Assembly: GCA_024641025.1 (NCBI GenBank)
Contig: JAHEDW010000132.1
Location: 1 to 64,000 of the forward strand
Length of the DNA: 64,000 nucleotides
Reading direction: 5' to 3'
From: Gallionella sp.
GTDB lineage: Bacteria > Pseudomonadota > Gammaproteobacteria > Burkholderiales > Gallionellaceae
Under the pieces are notes generated by a model that was given only the letters and a program-made list of their open reading frames with translations, was not told the DNA's origin and made no database searches. Of this stretch, positions 17,372 to 27,165 are shown in pieces; the stretch's first letter is position 1; every line of letters starts with the position of its first letter. Both the position numbers and the translations under genes were made by a program.

Positions 17372-17938
17372 TTAGTCATCGTGGCTTTTGCTACTATTAC
17401 GGCCACTGCGGCGGTGAGTGCTGCTGCGACTATACGATGATTCACGAACTGCGACTTGATGATCATCATCAGATTCCCTGCTCATGCTTGTCTCGCGACT
17501 GGAGCTGCTGGATGCGACTGTTGAAGAGCTGCTTGAATGACATGTTGAACAAGCTGTACCGGTAGAATTCACATTTTTGTGGGCAGAAACGCTGCTTGGA
17601 GCAGTTCCCAATTGACAAGCACCACAACTCTCAGAGGTCCTTCGTAAGGTAATGCTTGCAGTAGTTGTAGTCTGTACGGGAACTTGGTTTGTGGCCTGTG
17701 TTGTTGTCTGCGTTGTTGTCTGCGTTGTTGTCTGCGTTGTTGTCTGCGTTGGCGTAGTCGCAGCAGTGTGGCAGGTTGTACAAACAGTACTTGAGTTAAC
17801 AAATGTATGGGAAGCGGGTTGTGCACCGACCACGCAGGAACCGCAGGAAGGAATCGCAAACGCATTACCTGCAAACATTGCTGGCAATGCCAAGGCGGAC
17901 GCTAAAACAAGGGCTTTTACGGTATTCATTGACTTCAT
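17372..17938 (-). CDS. Exported protein with two CxxC-His-CxxCH units
   Basis: 188 residues from the ATG at 17938, which has a TAGGAGGCAGC ribosome site; the track start at 18022 would place a spurious 28-residue extension before the signal peptide (ends GNAFA). Two similar units follow: C32-x2-C35, H44, C53-x2-C56-H57, and C105-x2-C108, H120, C130-x2-C133-H134. CxxCH is the covalent haem-c motif and the isolated histidines could be second axial ligands, so a small dihaem cytochrome is possible; zinc binding is the alternative. The units are joined by a T/Q repeat linker encoded by 12-bp repeats and followed by a Ser-rich, charged tail. I do not recognise the family. It is monocistronic with its own terminator. 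Confidence 0.82.
   Translation of the reverse strand: MKSMNTVKALVLASALALPAMFAGNAFAIPSCGSCVVGAQPASHTFVNSSTVCTTCHTAATTPTQTTTQTTTQTTTQTTTQATNQVPVQTTTTASITLRRTSESCGACQLGTAPSSVSAHKNVNSTGTACSTCHSSSSSTVASSSSSRETSMSRESDDDHQVAVRESSYSRSSTHRRSGRNSSKSHDD
17701..17748. repeat. Four perfect 12-bp tandem repeats
   Basis: TTGTTGTCTGCG occurs four times in a row and the run continues imperfectly on both sides. On the minus strand it encodes the TQTT linker of the CxxCH protein. In-frame copy-number change would alter linker length without breaking the gene. Confidence 0.95.
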
Positions 17939-18173
17939 GCTGCCTCCTAAGAGATTAATGATCATGTGCACTTTGATATGCAGCTCATTTCGTTCGAGCA
18001 CGCGCACATTAACAAGCAACAATTAGCCGTCTATTAGCAAGAAAAAATTATTTGCTTTGATCGGTATATTCACCCGCATCAAGAATGCCGATATCAAAAA
18101 TGGCAACATTCACTTGAATCGGAAATTGTAGATCAGGACTATTGCAGATCAATCGAGAAATACAGAGGGTAAT

Positions 18174-18578
18174 TTATCGACGACGTTTATCTTCCGGCAT
18201 TTCGACTCTCTTGACGATACCACCTTCCAATAATAGTACATAGCTCTTGTGTACCTCCTTGACGGTGACACCGGGCACGACTACTTCGCCTGTATTGATG
18301 GCTTTGGCGGGTTTACCGTTAACCGCCAGGATGGCAACACTTTCCGAAGGATTGCTTGCAACCACGACACCGGTTAACTGATAGTTGCTGGCAACCGCAA
18401 TAGACGAACGCCCACCAAACAGACTCGATGCCGCATCCAAAGGAACAGGGTGGTCGGATTTTAAAGGTGCAGCGATGGCACGAAGCGGAGGTTTGTATAT
18501 CTGCATTGCCCAGTATGCAATTGACATGCATACAGCAACGAACATAATAAAACCTGTAATCAGGGGCCAGCGTTTCAT
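18174..18578 (-). CDS. gspC: Type II secretion protein GspC (short form)
   Basis: 134 residues: a short cytoplasmic start, one membrane segment (about 8-26) and a periplasmic homology region (SSLFGGRSS, then LTGVVVASNPSESVAILAVNGKPAKAINTGE) that contacts the N0 domain of the GspD secretin. It ends after ...VKRVEMPEDKRRR with no PDZ or coiled-coil domain, so it is shorter than enterobacterial GspC but typical of betaproteobacterial versions. AAGGAA ribosome site. It is the last gene of the gspL-M-N-D-E-F-C run, 32 bases after gspF. Confidence 0.85.
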   Translation of the reverse strand: MKRWPLITGFIMFVAVCMSIAYWAMQIYKPPLRAIAAPLKSDHPVPLDAASSLFGGRSSIAVASNYQLTGVVVASNPSESVAILAVNGKPAKAINTGEVVVPGVTVKEVHKSYVLLLEGGIVKRVEMPEDKRRR

Positions 18579-18610
18579 TGAATTCCTTATTTCACTTTCT
18601 GGAAATACCG

Positions 18611-19831
18611 TCAGCGCACCAGTTGGTTGATCTCGATAATCGGCATCAGTACGGCAAGCACGATCAATAACACCACTACCCCCATTGCTAGGATCAATGC
18701 CGGTTCGAGTAACCCGGCCATTGTCATTGCGCGTCGTTCCAAATCTTGTTCCTGAGCATTGGCGGCACGCTCCAGCATCGCTGGTAATTCACCCGTCATT
18801 TCGCCGGATCGAATCATGTGTATCAACATTGCGGGGAAATGTTTGCTAGTTGACAGTGAATGCGCCAGGCTCGCACCCTCGCGTACGCTGGTAGTTGCTG
18901 CATCGACCTGGGCGCGCATTGCGACATTGGTCAAGGTATCGCGGCTAGTTTGCAGCGCACGCAATATGGGAACGCCTGAGCTTGTTGTTATTGCCAGTGT
19001 GCTAGCGAAGCGAGCTGTATTGAGGCTTCTCTCGAATCTTCCGTAAATTGGTGCAGTCAGCAACCATGAATGCCAACGCATCCTGATTGAAGGATTGCTC
19101 AATGCGCGTCGCCATGCAAAAGACAATGCGAGGGTTGCCAAGAAAACGATCCAGCCGTAATTTCGTACGAAATTCGAAATATTAAGCATGACCTTGGTAA
19201 GCAACGGCAGTTGCTGTTTTGTGTTAGCGAAGACGGAAACGATTTGTGGTACCACATAAGTAAGCAGGAAAATCACGATCAGGAACGCAACTACAGTTAC
19301 GATAGCCGGATAAGTGAATGCGAGCTTGATTTTTTGTACCAAGGCATTTCGACGCTCGATATAGTCAGCTAGTCGCGATAATACTCTTGCAAGTTGGCCA
19401 ATCTGCTCGCCAGATGCAATCAACGCACGATAGATGTCTGTAAAATCACGTGGATGATTTGCTAGAGCTTCCGATAGTGATGCTCCTGAAATTATCTCTG
19501 AGCGGATGGATGCGACCAGATCTCGGACATATGCACGCTCTGCTTGCTCCTGTAATGCAGAAAATGCTTGTTCTAGTGGCAAGCTTGCTTCAAGAAGACT
19601 TGCCAGTTGGCGTGTGAACAGCGCCAGTTCCAACGTGGAGAGACGATTGATGAACCCGCTGCGTTTTGCCATACCTGTCTCATCGATCTGGCTGGCTACC
19701 TGATTAACAGTTATTGGAACCAACCCCAGGCCGCGTAATTCTGAGCGTGCAGCACGTGCGCTATCTGCGTTGAGCACCCCCTTGTTGGTTGCACCAACTT
19801 TGTCAACGGCTTCATAACTGAATGCAGGCAC
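18611..19831 (-). CDS. gspF: Type II secretion inner-membrane platform protein GspF
   Basis: 406 residues with two T2SSF domains, each rich in helices (LALFTRQLASLLEASLPLEQA; FASTLAITTSSGVPILRAL) and three membrane segments. It forms the inner-membrane platform working with the GspE ATPase. The start is set at GTG 19831, one base after the gspE stop, with GAGGGACTGAC as ribosome site and the standard VPAFSYEAVD opening; the track start at 19900 lies inside gspE. Confidence 0.95.
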   Translation of the reverse strand: MPAFSYEAVDKVGATNKGVLNADSARAARSELRGLGLVPITVNQVASQIDETGMAKRSGFINRLSTLELALFTRQLASLLEASLPLEQAFSALQEQAERAYVRDLVASIRSEIISGASLSEALANHPRDFTDIYRALIASGEQIGQLARVLSRLADYIERRNALVQKIKLAFTYPAIVTVVAFLIVIFLLTYVVPQIVSVFANTKQQLPLLTKVMLNISNFVRNYGWIVFLATLALSFAWRRALSNPSIRMRWHSWLLTAPIYGRFERSLNTARFASTLAITTSSGVPILRALQTSRDTLTNVAMRAQVDAATTSVREGASLAHSLSTSKHFPAMLIHMIRSGEMTGELPAMLERAANAQEQDLERRAMTMAGLLEPALILAMGVVVLLIVLAVLMPIIEINQLVR

Positions 19832-19832
19832 G

Positions 19833-21269
19833 TCAGTCCCTCGTGACGCGCAGAAGTTCTGCGCGTGTAGTTGTTCCGTCAACAAGCCAGCGTTCACCAT
19901 CTTCGCGCATCGTGCGCATTCCGTCCCGCAAAGCGGTAGCTCGGATATCTGCTTCAGATGCCCTGTTGTGTATCTGCGCGCGAATCTGGTCGGTTGCTAA
20001 TAACAGTTCATAGACGCCAACACGCCCTTGATAGCCGGTGTGTGCACATTTGTCGCATCCGGTTTCTTTCCAGAATTGACCATCATGTTGCTTGCAATGT
20101 GGACACAGTTTCCTCACTAGTCGCTGCGCGACCACGCCAAGCAGAGATGATGAAAGGAGAAAAGGTTCTATGCCCATGTCCAGTAGGCGTGTAACCGCTG
20201 CTGCCGAATCATTGGTATGCAGGGTTGCCAATACCAGATGGCCTGTCAGTGAAGCCTGCACCGCGATCTGAGCTGTTTCCAGATCGCGGATCTCTCCGAT
20301 CATTATAATGTCCGGATCCTGCCGAAGTATTGCACGCAGGGCTTTGGCGAATGTCATGTCGATACGTGGGTTGACCTGAGTCTGGCCGACACCGCTTAAT
20401 TCATACTCTATCGGGTCTTCTACTGTCAGAATATTAGTACGTGTGTCATTCAGTCGCGAAAGTGCAGCATAAAGTGTGGTGGTCTTTCCAGAACCGGTTG
20501 GACCGGTTACCAGAATGATCCCGTGGGGCTGCGCAATCAACTTGTCAAATTGTGCAAGCACGTCCTGGTTCATGCCGAGATGATGTAAATCGAGCTTGCC
20601 TGATTCCTTGTCGAGCAGACGCAATACTGCACGTTCGCCATGCCCCGTAGGAAGCGTTGAGACCCTTACATCGACAGCTTTTCCACCCACGCGTAATGTT
20701 ATGCGTCCATCCTGTGGCAGGCGTTTCTCAGCTATGTCAAGTTGTGCCATGATCTTGATGCGAGAAATCAGCGAGGCATGGATCGCCTTTTTTGGTTTAA
20801 CCACATCTCGTAAATTACCGTCGATCCGGAAGCGCACCACAGAGGTTTGCTCGAATGGTTCGATATGAATATCCGATGCACCTTCACGCAATGCCTGCGT
20901 CAACAGCGCATTGATCATGCGTATCACGGGCGCGTCATCGGTGGATGCCAGCAAATCCTCTACGGCAGGTATATCCTGCATCAGTTTTGCCAGATCAAGA
21001 TCCGCCTCATATTCGTCGATGACTTGAGCCGCATCACTGCCCGAACTGGCATATGCTTTTGAAATTTCAGCCGTTAGGGAATCCCGTGGAATCGATTTCA
21101 ACTTGATGCTGCCAAAATTGCGACTTACCTCAGCGATCGCATTGGGTGAAGTTGCATCAGATATCAAGACTTCAACCGTGCTGTCAAGGCTGTCGTTACG
21201 CAGTGCCAGCAAACCGTTGTCACGGGCGAAGGCATAGGGGAGCAGGCGGTTATCCATCTTGCTCATCAT
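19833..21269 (-). CDS. gspE: Type II secretion ATPase GspE
   Basis: 478 residues. The N-terminal domain interacts with GspL; the ATPase domain shows Walker A GPTGSGKT (256-263), Asp box (VEDPIEYE), Walker B (IIMIGEIRD, 321-329) and His box (TLHTND). A tetracysteine zinc motif (C389, C392, C405, C408) is typical of GspE. It powers pseudopilus assembly at the cytoplasmic face. It begins four bases after the gspD stop. Confidence 0.97.
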   Translation of the reverse strand: MMSKMDNRLLPYAFARDNGLLALRNDSLDSTVEVLISDATSPNAIAEVSRNFGSIKLKSIPRDSLTAEISKAYASSGSDAAQVIDEYEADLDLAKLMQDIPAVEDLLASTDDAPVIRMINALLTQALREGASDIHIEPFEQTSVVRFRIDGNLRDVVKPKKAIHASLISRIKIMAQLDIAEKRLPQDGRITLRVGGKAVDVRVSTLPTGHGERAVLRLLDKESGKLDLHHLGMNQDVLAQFDKLIAQPHGIILVTGPTGSGKTTTLYAALSRLNDTRTNILTVEDPIEYELSGVGQTQVNPRIDMTFAKALRAILRQDPDIIMIGEIRDLETAQIAVQASLTGHLVLATLHTNDSAAAVTRLLDMGIEPFLLSSSLLGVVAQRLVRKLCPHCKQHDGQFWKETGCDKCAHTGYQGRVGVYELLLATDQIRAQIHNRASEADIRATALRDGMRTMREDGERWLVDGTTTRAELLRVTRD

Positions 21270-21272
21270 GCA

Positions 21273-23456
21273 TTATTGTTGCGGCTCGGGTGTCGCAGCC
21301 GGTAGTTCTGTAGTGGCGTCCAATGTTGTAGCTGGCTTCGGTGCGCTCGACGGTGTTAAGGGCTGTTCCTGTTGATACAATGGTCCTCCGACAAAACGAC
21401 CATCCTGCAAGGGTGGCAATTTAGGCGCATCCATGTTTGGCAGCACGATTGTCCGTTCGGGTTGCCCGGCAATTTCTGCATTACGAATATATTGGTATCG
21501 ATCAGCGGCAAGATTCAAGCTCTGCTCGTTGCTGCGAATGATGGTTGGACGCAAAAACACCATCAGGTTGCGCTTTACGTGGCTACGCTTCTTATACTGG
21601 AATAATCCTCCGATGAGCGGTATGTCACCGAGTCCGGGCACTTTCTCGATTCCATCCTGCATAGTGTCATCGATCAAACCGCCGAGCACAATAATCTGCC
21701 CGTCATCTACTAGAACGTTGGTGTCGAGTGAACGCTTGGTGGTGGCGAGCCCGGCGCCCTCAGTGCTTACGGTATTATCAATACTCGAATTTTCCTGATA
21801 GATTGCCATCTTGACCGTGCCGCCCTCAGAAATCTGGGGTTTCACGCGTAACGTCAATCCGATATCCTTGCGTTCGACTGTCTGGAATGGGTTGACGCCT
21901 GCGGCACCAGCAGAAGCTGTGGTGGTGTATTGGCCGGTGATGAAAGGCACATTCTGTCCGACGATGATTTTCGCTTCTTCATTGTCAAGTGTGATCAGGT
22001 TGGGCATCGAAAGAATGTTGGTATTGCTGTCGGATTCAAGCGCATGCGCCAAAGCTCCCAGGCCAGACTGGTTAAGTATGCCCAAGGTCAAACCGTTGCC
22101 AGGGGGTAGAGGTATACCTGCGGCAGTTCTTGCGACAGCTTGGTTGATCAGGTTGTCGCCTTTTGTGCTGAAACCGGTTACTCCCCCGACCCTAACCGTG
22201 CTACTGGCATTTCCAGAAAGTCCGGCCCATTGGATTCCCAATTCGGCTGCTTTGCTTGCAGATACTTCAACAATCAAAGACTCGATGTAAACCTGCGCAC
22301 GGCGTGCATCAAGCTGGTCGATGATGCCGCGTAGATTACGGTATACCGTATCACTTGCAGTTATGATCAGGGTGTTAGTCGATGCGTCTGCCTGGATAAA
22401 TCCGGCTGGCCCTCCGCTTGGAAGCTGTGTTTGGGCAGGCGGCGGTGTATTCTGGGGCGTTGAAACGGGTGTTGTCGTAGAAAGGGAGGCGGCATCCAAC
22501 GAAACCACTGCGCGTAAGGTTTGAGCAAGCTTGGTAGCTTCAGCATTTCTTAAGTAAACAACGTGTACATTACCCGGTGTCGTAGTCGGTTGATCAAGTT
22601 TAGCGATGAGCGATTTTGCTTGGTTTGTTCGAGCCTCTGACTGTGAGCGTACGATGATGCTGTTGTTACGCGGATCCGCCAAAAGGTTGGTTCGACCCGT
22701 ATCGCCGCCGGGTATCGAGGCGCCGGATTCTAGAAGGCGACTTACCATGGCGGCGACATCGCTTGCGATGCCATGCCTGATAGGTACCACATCCACTTCG
22801 CTGCTCACCGGGCCGTCCAGTGCCTTGATGATTTTTCCAAGTCGCAAAAGGTTGTCAGCGTAATCCGTGATGATCAATGTGTTATTTCCCAGATTGGCAT
22901 TGATAGTGTTGTTGGGAGAGATTAGCGGGCGCAATACCGCCACTAGATTGTTTGCAGATTCGAAATCCAAATGAAAAATCTGGGTTACGATCTGGTCCCC
23001 CCGAACAGCACCCGCCTGGATCGGACCGCCCTGTAACTTGGCATCGGCTTCCGGGACTACTTTTGTATATCCGTTGCTAACGACTACCGTGTAGCCCCGC
23101 AAACGCAAAACCGAAGTCAATAGCTGGAATGCCTGAGTCTTAGTGAGTGGTTTCTCTGAAACAAGGGTGACCGTCCCTTTGACTCGGGGATCGAGAATGA
23201 ATGTAGTATTGGTGTAATCACCAACAGCTGCGATCACCGACTCGATATCAGCATCTACGAAATTGAGGGTCCCCTTGCCAGAGCCTGTTATTGCATTTGT
23301 TCCCGTGGTTTCAATCGAACCGGGTTCCTCTGCCTGAACTGGTTGCATGCTTGCCACAGTGCAAAGAATGATCAACGTCGCATAGATGGCTTTGCCAATT
23401 TCTCGATATGAATAAAGGGCTAGAACTGTTTCCGCAGTAAATCGACTATTTTTCAT
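21273..23456 (-). CDS. gspD: Type II secretion secretin GspD
   Basis: 727 residues. A signal peptide (to about QPVQA, residue 42) is followed by the N0 domain (LNFVDADIESVIAAVGDYTN) and N1-N3 secretin repeats (for example VVPIRHGIASDVAAMVSRLL), then the secretin barrel (VGQNVPFITGQY, then LRVKPQISEGGTVKMAIYQENS) with the VPGLGDIPLIGGLF signature. A Pro/Thr-rich tail follows. It builds the outer-membrane channel. Its ATG overlaps the gspN stop by four bases. Confidence 0.97.
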   Translation of the reverse strand: MKNSRFTAETVLALYSYREIGKAIYATLIILCTVASMQPVQAEEPGSIETTGTNAITGSGKGTLNFVDADIESVIAAVGDYTNTTFILDPRVKGTVTLVSEKPLTKTQAFQLLTSVLRLRGYTVVVSNGYTKVVPEADAKLQGGPIQAGAVRGDQIVTQIFHLDFESANNLVAVLRPLISPNNTINANLGNNTLIITDYADNLLRLGKIIKALDGPVSSEVDVVPIRHGIASDVAAMVSRLLESGASIPGGDTGRTNLLADPRNNSIIVRSQSEARTNQAKSLIAKLDQPTTTPGNVHVVYLRNAEATKLAQTLRAVVSLDAASLSTTTPVSTPQNTPPPAQTQLPSGGPAGFIQADASTNTLIITASDTVYRNLRGIIDQLDARRAQVYIESLIVEVSASKAAELGIQWAGLSGNASSTVRVGGVTGFSTKGDNLINQAVARTAAGIPLPPGNGLTLGILNQSGLGALAHALESDSNTNILSMPNLITLDNEEAKIIVGQNVPFITGQYTTTASAGAAGVNPFQTVERKDIGLTLRVKPQISEGGTVKMAIYQENSSIDNTVSTEGAGLATTKRSLDTNVLVDDGQIIVLGGLIDDTMQDGIEKVPGLGDIPLIGGLFQYKKRSHVKRNLMVFLRPTIIRSNEQSLNLAADRYQYIRNAEIAGQPERTIVLPNMDAPKLPPLQDGRFVGGPLYQQEQPLTPSSAPKPATTLDATTELPAATPEPQQ

Positions 23457-24229
23457 TTGAATTCCAGCGCGATGACTTCTGTGCCGCCAAGTATGCGGCG
23501 CTGCCCCAGCAAATTCAATAAGTTTGCCAGTTTTCTCTCATGCCCGGTTTCAGCTTCGGCTTTACCTGCGAACTGCAAGCGACCATTGTTGATACTCCCC
23601 GAACCACTTAACAGCAAAGGGCCTTTGATTGTCTTTAGCGTAACCGACGCATGAAGCTTTCGCCAATCGATTGCTAGATCATAGCTTCCCAATGGCTTGA
23701 TGGGGGATAACCGAGAGGCGATTTCATCCAGTTCAAGCTTCATCGATCCGATCAATTCGATATTCCCTTTCATTTGTGACAATTGTAGTAGTTGCCATGA
23801 TAGGCGCATCCTGCCAGACGGTTGAATGGTGTTCAACGGTGCCCCTAGTGCGGATAATCGTTCCGCTGGTAGTTCAATAGCTGATGGACTCACTTGTACT
23901 TGATGCCAACTGCCTGTTACGCTTACCGGCACTGATAGTGCTGCAGGGTTCTCCAGTTCAACAGCAATCCGGCCCAGCAAAATCGATGGCGATACTCGCC
24001 AGGAAAAGCGTCCAGGTAACAAAGGTGTAACCGGATCATTGTCCCCTGGTGAGGCACCTATAAAGGCTGATCCACGCCACAATGTGCCTTGTGCATCCCC
24101 CAGTGTCAAGCGTCCCGCCGACTGTGTTTCGAGCATGGGCACCAACCATGCTGCCGGAAAGAATGCCAGAACGGTGAGGGTGACACTGACAATACCCGCC
24201 AGTGACCATGTTAAGAACCGAAGCATCAT
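23453..24229 (-). CDS. gspN: Type II secretion protein GspN
   Basis: 258 residues, one N-terminal membrane segment and a periplasmic beta-rich domain (GRLTLGDAQGTLWRGSAFIG). GspN is an accessory part found in a subset of type II systems and resembles AsmA-like beta domains. Both ends overlap neighbours by four bases, showing tight coupling in gspL-M-N-D. Confidence 0.88.
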   Translation of the reverse strand: MMLRFLTWSLAGIVSVTLTVLAFFPAAWLVPMLETQSAGRLTLGDAQGTLWRGSAFIGASPGDNDPVTPLLPGRFSWRVSPSILLGRIAVELENPAALSVPVSVTGSWHQVQVSPSAIELPAERLSALGAPLNTIQPSGRMRLSWQLLQLSQMKGNIELIGSMKLELDEIASRLSPIKPLGSYDLAIDWRKLHASVTLKTIKGPLLLSGSGSINNGRLQFAGKAEAETGHERKLANLLNLLGQRRILGGTEVIALEFK

Positions 24230-24738
24230 TCATTCCTGACTTGGCGAAGCGTCAATGCCGCATTGACATTATCAGGCTGATTCAGTGAGGAGATATTGGC
24301 ATCAACCACTGAAAGTCTGAAAGTCTTCTGGATATCATCCAGCCAAGTTACCATGCCGGCAAATGAGACCGCATCAAGTTGAACCTTTAGATAGTCGCCC
24401 GTAATGAGCAGATCGTGTAACTTTAAGCCGTTGCGCGAGAGAGAAGACTCGATTTGATTTTTATTAATGGGGGCCAAAGCAATCTGGGGTTTGTCGCCAA
24501 GTTCAGCTGCCTCCTTCGATAATGCCTGCATCAGCGCGACTTGCTGTCGAAGCAGCGGAAGTTCCTCGCTCAACTGTTTTCTTCCTGATAGTGCTGGATA
24601 GATAAGCAAAGCGTATATCAAACCGAAGCTAACGAAGGCAAATACAACAATGAGTAACAGGCGTTCACGAGCTTCGCGTAATGCCCAGAAGCTTGAAAAG
24701 GACTGGTTGTATTCCTTCAACAGATCAGTCAGTTTCAT
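24226..24738 (-). CDS. gspM: Type II secretion protein GspM
   Basis: 170 residues from the ATG at 24738, which overlaps the gspL stop as ATGA and has GGAG six bases upstream; the track start at 24759 is less likely. One membrane segment (about 28-48) precedes a periplasmic coiled region (RKQLSEELPLLRQQVALMQAL) and a ferredoxin-like fold. It pairs with GspL in the inner-membrane platform. Confidence 0.88.
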   Translation of the reverse strand: MKLTDLLKEYNQSFSSFWALREARERLLLIVVFAFVSFGLIYALLIYPALSGRKQLSEELPLLRQQVALMQALSKEAAELGDKPQIALAPINKNQIESSLSRNGLKLHDLLITGDYLKVQLDAVSFAGMVTWLDDIQKTFRLSVVDANISSLNQPDNVNAALTLRQVRNE

Positions 24739-26003
24739 TTCACGCTCCGGATTTGCCATATGACATCTGTTTGCGATGGGATGCTTTCCAGTGCCAGACC
24801 TCGCTCGGTCAGCGCAGCCTTCATTTGTTGAGTCGGAGGATCCGCGTCAGGCTTCAAGCGCACCAACAGTCCCCGATCGTGATATTCCAGTCCTGTAATG
24901 GAAGGAGGGGAAGCAAGCGATGCCTTGACGCTGGCCCATGCTTCCCCGAATGAAGCTGCGATTGCGGGAAAGTCATCTGCAACGCTCATACCAGAGTTGC
25001 GTTTTCCAATCGAGATCTTTTGTTGCATTTGGGCAAGTGGGTCAATGATCACCGACTCGTTCGGGAATGTCGATTTAAAGATCTGGGTCATCGCTGAGCG
25101 TAGTGCATCCCGATCACTCTTCATGTGCCACCAGTCGATGTTCAAGGCACTGATGTTAATTAGCAGAACGGCGCTGCCCAGTACAAGTGGCCAACGCCAG
25201 GCATGCCAGTCGAAAGCAGAACGTGTGTTCATGCTATTTCCTGTCATCAGGTCGGGTATCGTGCTCTTTGTTCCTGGTATCCAATCTGACCAGTTGCCTG
25301 CGGATATCATCACGCGCTCATTCAGTCCGTGCTTATCCGCCAGATACTCGCGGTATTTGTGGATTTCACCTTGGGTAACGTAAATTTTGATGGATCCTTT
25401 AGGCACCACTGCGGATAGCGCCTGAATGACTTCTTGGGGTGCTGTTTGACTTGATTCTGCCTTTATTGAAATGCCGAAGCCATCTAGTTCATTCAGGCGT
25501 AGCGTCAAGTCTACATACGAATCATGCTCGGAAATCGTGGCAGTTACAACATCCGGGATATATGCAAGACATGACTGAGAGGGAAGTGCTGAGACATGAC
25601 GGGCGCCGAGCGTGATGAATGTCTTCGCAATCAGGCTGATCCAGTCGCGCTGTGCAACCCCAATTGTGCGTGAACCATTTGAGTAGCCGCCAGCGACGAT
25701 GACACAATCAGAAGGATCACAAAGCAAATACTCTTCGACCAAATTGGGTAATGCAGCTTTCAGCCTTGCAACCGAAAGGGGTGGGCTCTCAATACGCAGC
25801 AGATTAACGTCGCCCCCAGAAAGCAGCAACACGACTCGGCTCGCTTTTGATATCAATTCAGCAAGATTTGAAAGTAACGTAACTCCCTCACGTTCAATCG
25901 TGCCAGGATGCGATACCAGCGCAAACGAACACGATAGCGCGATCAATTGCTGAGCATTGCCCGCAATTGCTTTGGATGGAAGGCGAATGTAGAGTGTACT
26001 CAA
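24735..26003 (-). CDS. gspL: Type II secretion protein GspL
   Basis: 422 residues from a TTG start. The cytoplasmic actin-like part (about 1-265) includes LLLSGGDVNLLRIE and binds GspE; a membrane segment (about 272-288, LVLGSAVLLINISAL) and a periplasmic ferredoxin-like domain follow. It is the first gene of the second gsp run and is divergent from the omptin-like gene, so a promoter should lie in 26004-26166. Confidence 0.9.
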   Translation of the reverse strand: MSTLYIRLPSKAIAGNAQQLIALSCSFALVSHPGTIEREGVTLLSNLAELISKASRVVLLLSGGDVNLLRIESPPLSVARLKAALPNLVEEYLLCDPSDCVIVAGGYSNGSRTIGVAQRDWISLIAKTFITLGARHVSALPSQSCLAYIPDVVTATISEHDSYVDLTLRLNELDGFGISIKAESSQTAPQEVIQALSAVVPKGSIKIYVTQGEIHKYREYLADKHGLNERVMISAGNWSDWIPGTKSTIPDLMTGNSMNTRSAFDWHAWRWPLVLGSAVLLINISALNIDWWHMKSDRDALRSAMTQIFKSTFPNESVIIDPLAQMQQKISIGKRNSGMSVADDFPAIAASFGEAWASVKASLASPPSITGLEYHDRGLLVRLKPDADPPTQQMKAALTERGLALESIPSQTDVIWQIRSVK

Positions 26004-26166
26004 GGCTAATTGATCGTTTTACTCATCAGAAAATCCGGAAAGCAGAAGTTAGTTATGCTCACTAGCAATCTTAACATCACATGAGTGCAAATTACTGAAC
26101 CAAAAGCTATTGCCATTCAGCATAATACGCTATGCTTGTTGCAGTTTTAACAATAATTCTCACTGA

Positions 26167-27105
26167 ATGATAGTCAAGAAGCTGTACAACGCAAAAATTT
26201 GCATTTCTGGGGGCGTCGCATTTTTGTTACTTCTCGCCGCTCTTCCCGACGCATCGGCGGGCGTTGATATATCCAAGGAGTTATCACTAAGTGTCAACCA
26301 AAGAAATGATAATTTGAACTGGAACATCGCGGGCAGTTCGGTAAACGTTCTGTCCGAGCTCAAGTGGGAAAATATGTCGATTACACAGCTTCAGGCTGTA
26401 GGAGATATACGCTTCAAGGGTGATCTTAAAATCCGCGGCAAACTCGGTTATGGCATGGTTGGTTCGGGCAGCAGCCAGGATTCGGATTATAACGGCGACA
26501 ACCGTACCCAGGAATATTCACGTTCTATTAGCAACGTAAGTGGTGATGTATTTGATGCCAGTATAAGTCTGGGGAAAATATTTTATCTTTCTGGCCTGCA
26601 GGCGGGGCAATTTTTCACCTTATCTCCCTTTGTAGGACTTTCAGTGCACCAGCAAAACCTGACGATGAAAGATGGAGTTCAGATCATTCCCGCATCCGGA
26701 CCTTTTCCTGGCTTGGACAGCAGTTATGACGCTCAATGGATAGGGCCATGGTGGGGTGCGGAAGCCGCAATCGAAACAAAGAGAGGATGGGTTATAAAGG
26801 CAAATTTTGAATATCATCTGCTCGATTATTCCGCTAGTGCGAATTGGAATCTGCGTACAGATATGGCACATCCCGTCAGTTTTATACATGATGCTAATGG
26901 CGATGGCATTTTTATTTCTCTTGGAACAACAGTTCCTGTTCGAAAACACTGGAGAATGGAATTCTTTCTGGAGTATGGCAATTGGAGTACCGGCGCTGGT
27001 AGCGACCAGGTCTTTTTGGCCGACGGCACTGTAGGTTATACCCGTCTCAATGAGGTGAGCTGGGACTCATCAGCCTATCGCTTCGGTATAGTCCGAGAAT
27101 TTTAG
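26167..27105 (+). CDS. Omptin-like outer-membrane barrel protein
   Basis: 312 residues with a signal peptide (ends DASAG). The sequence alternates in strands with long polar loops (SGSSQDSDYNGDNRTQEYSRS; GDVFDASISLGKIF) and ends in RFGIVREF with terminal Phe. The layout resembles omptins and the omptin-related set often annotated as Protochlamydia outer membrane protein; I could not confirm the omptin catalytic Asp/His pairs, so protease activity is not claimed. It lies inverted between gspK and gspL. Confidence 0.72.
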   Translation: MIVKKLYNAKICISGGVAFLLLLAALPDASAGVDISKELSLSVNQRNDNLNWNIAGSSVNVLSELKWENMSITQLQAVGDIRFKGDLKIRGKLGYGMVGSGSSQDSDYNGDNRTQEYSRSISNVSGDVFDASISLGKIFYLSGLQAGQFFTLSPFVGLSVHQQNLTMKDGVQIIPASGPFPGLDSSYDAQWIGPWWGAEAAIETKRGWVIKANFEYHLLDYSASANWNLRTDMAHPVSFIHDANGDGIFISLGTTVPVRKHWRMEFFLEYGNWSTGAGSDQVFLADGTVGYTRLNEVSWDSSAYRFGIVREF

Positions 27106-27165
27106 GAGTCTGCATCGTACTTGAATTCACTTGGAAAAGTGATCCGTAATCAACTGAATGTGCAA

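Noticed and set aside
17701-17748. Short-unit tandem as a CRISPR array
   Set aside because: Units are 12 bp with no spacers and lie inside a coding frame.
17652-18026. Plus-strand Val/Cys-rich ORF (VVCVVVCV)
   Set aside because: Mirror of the TQTT repeats; the minus frame has a signal peptide, ribosome site and terminator.
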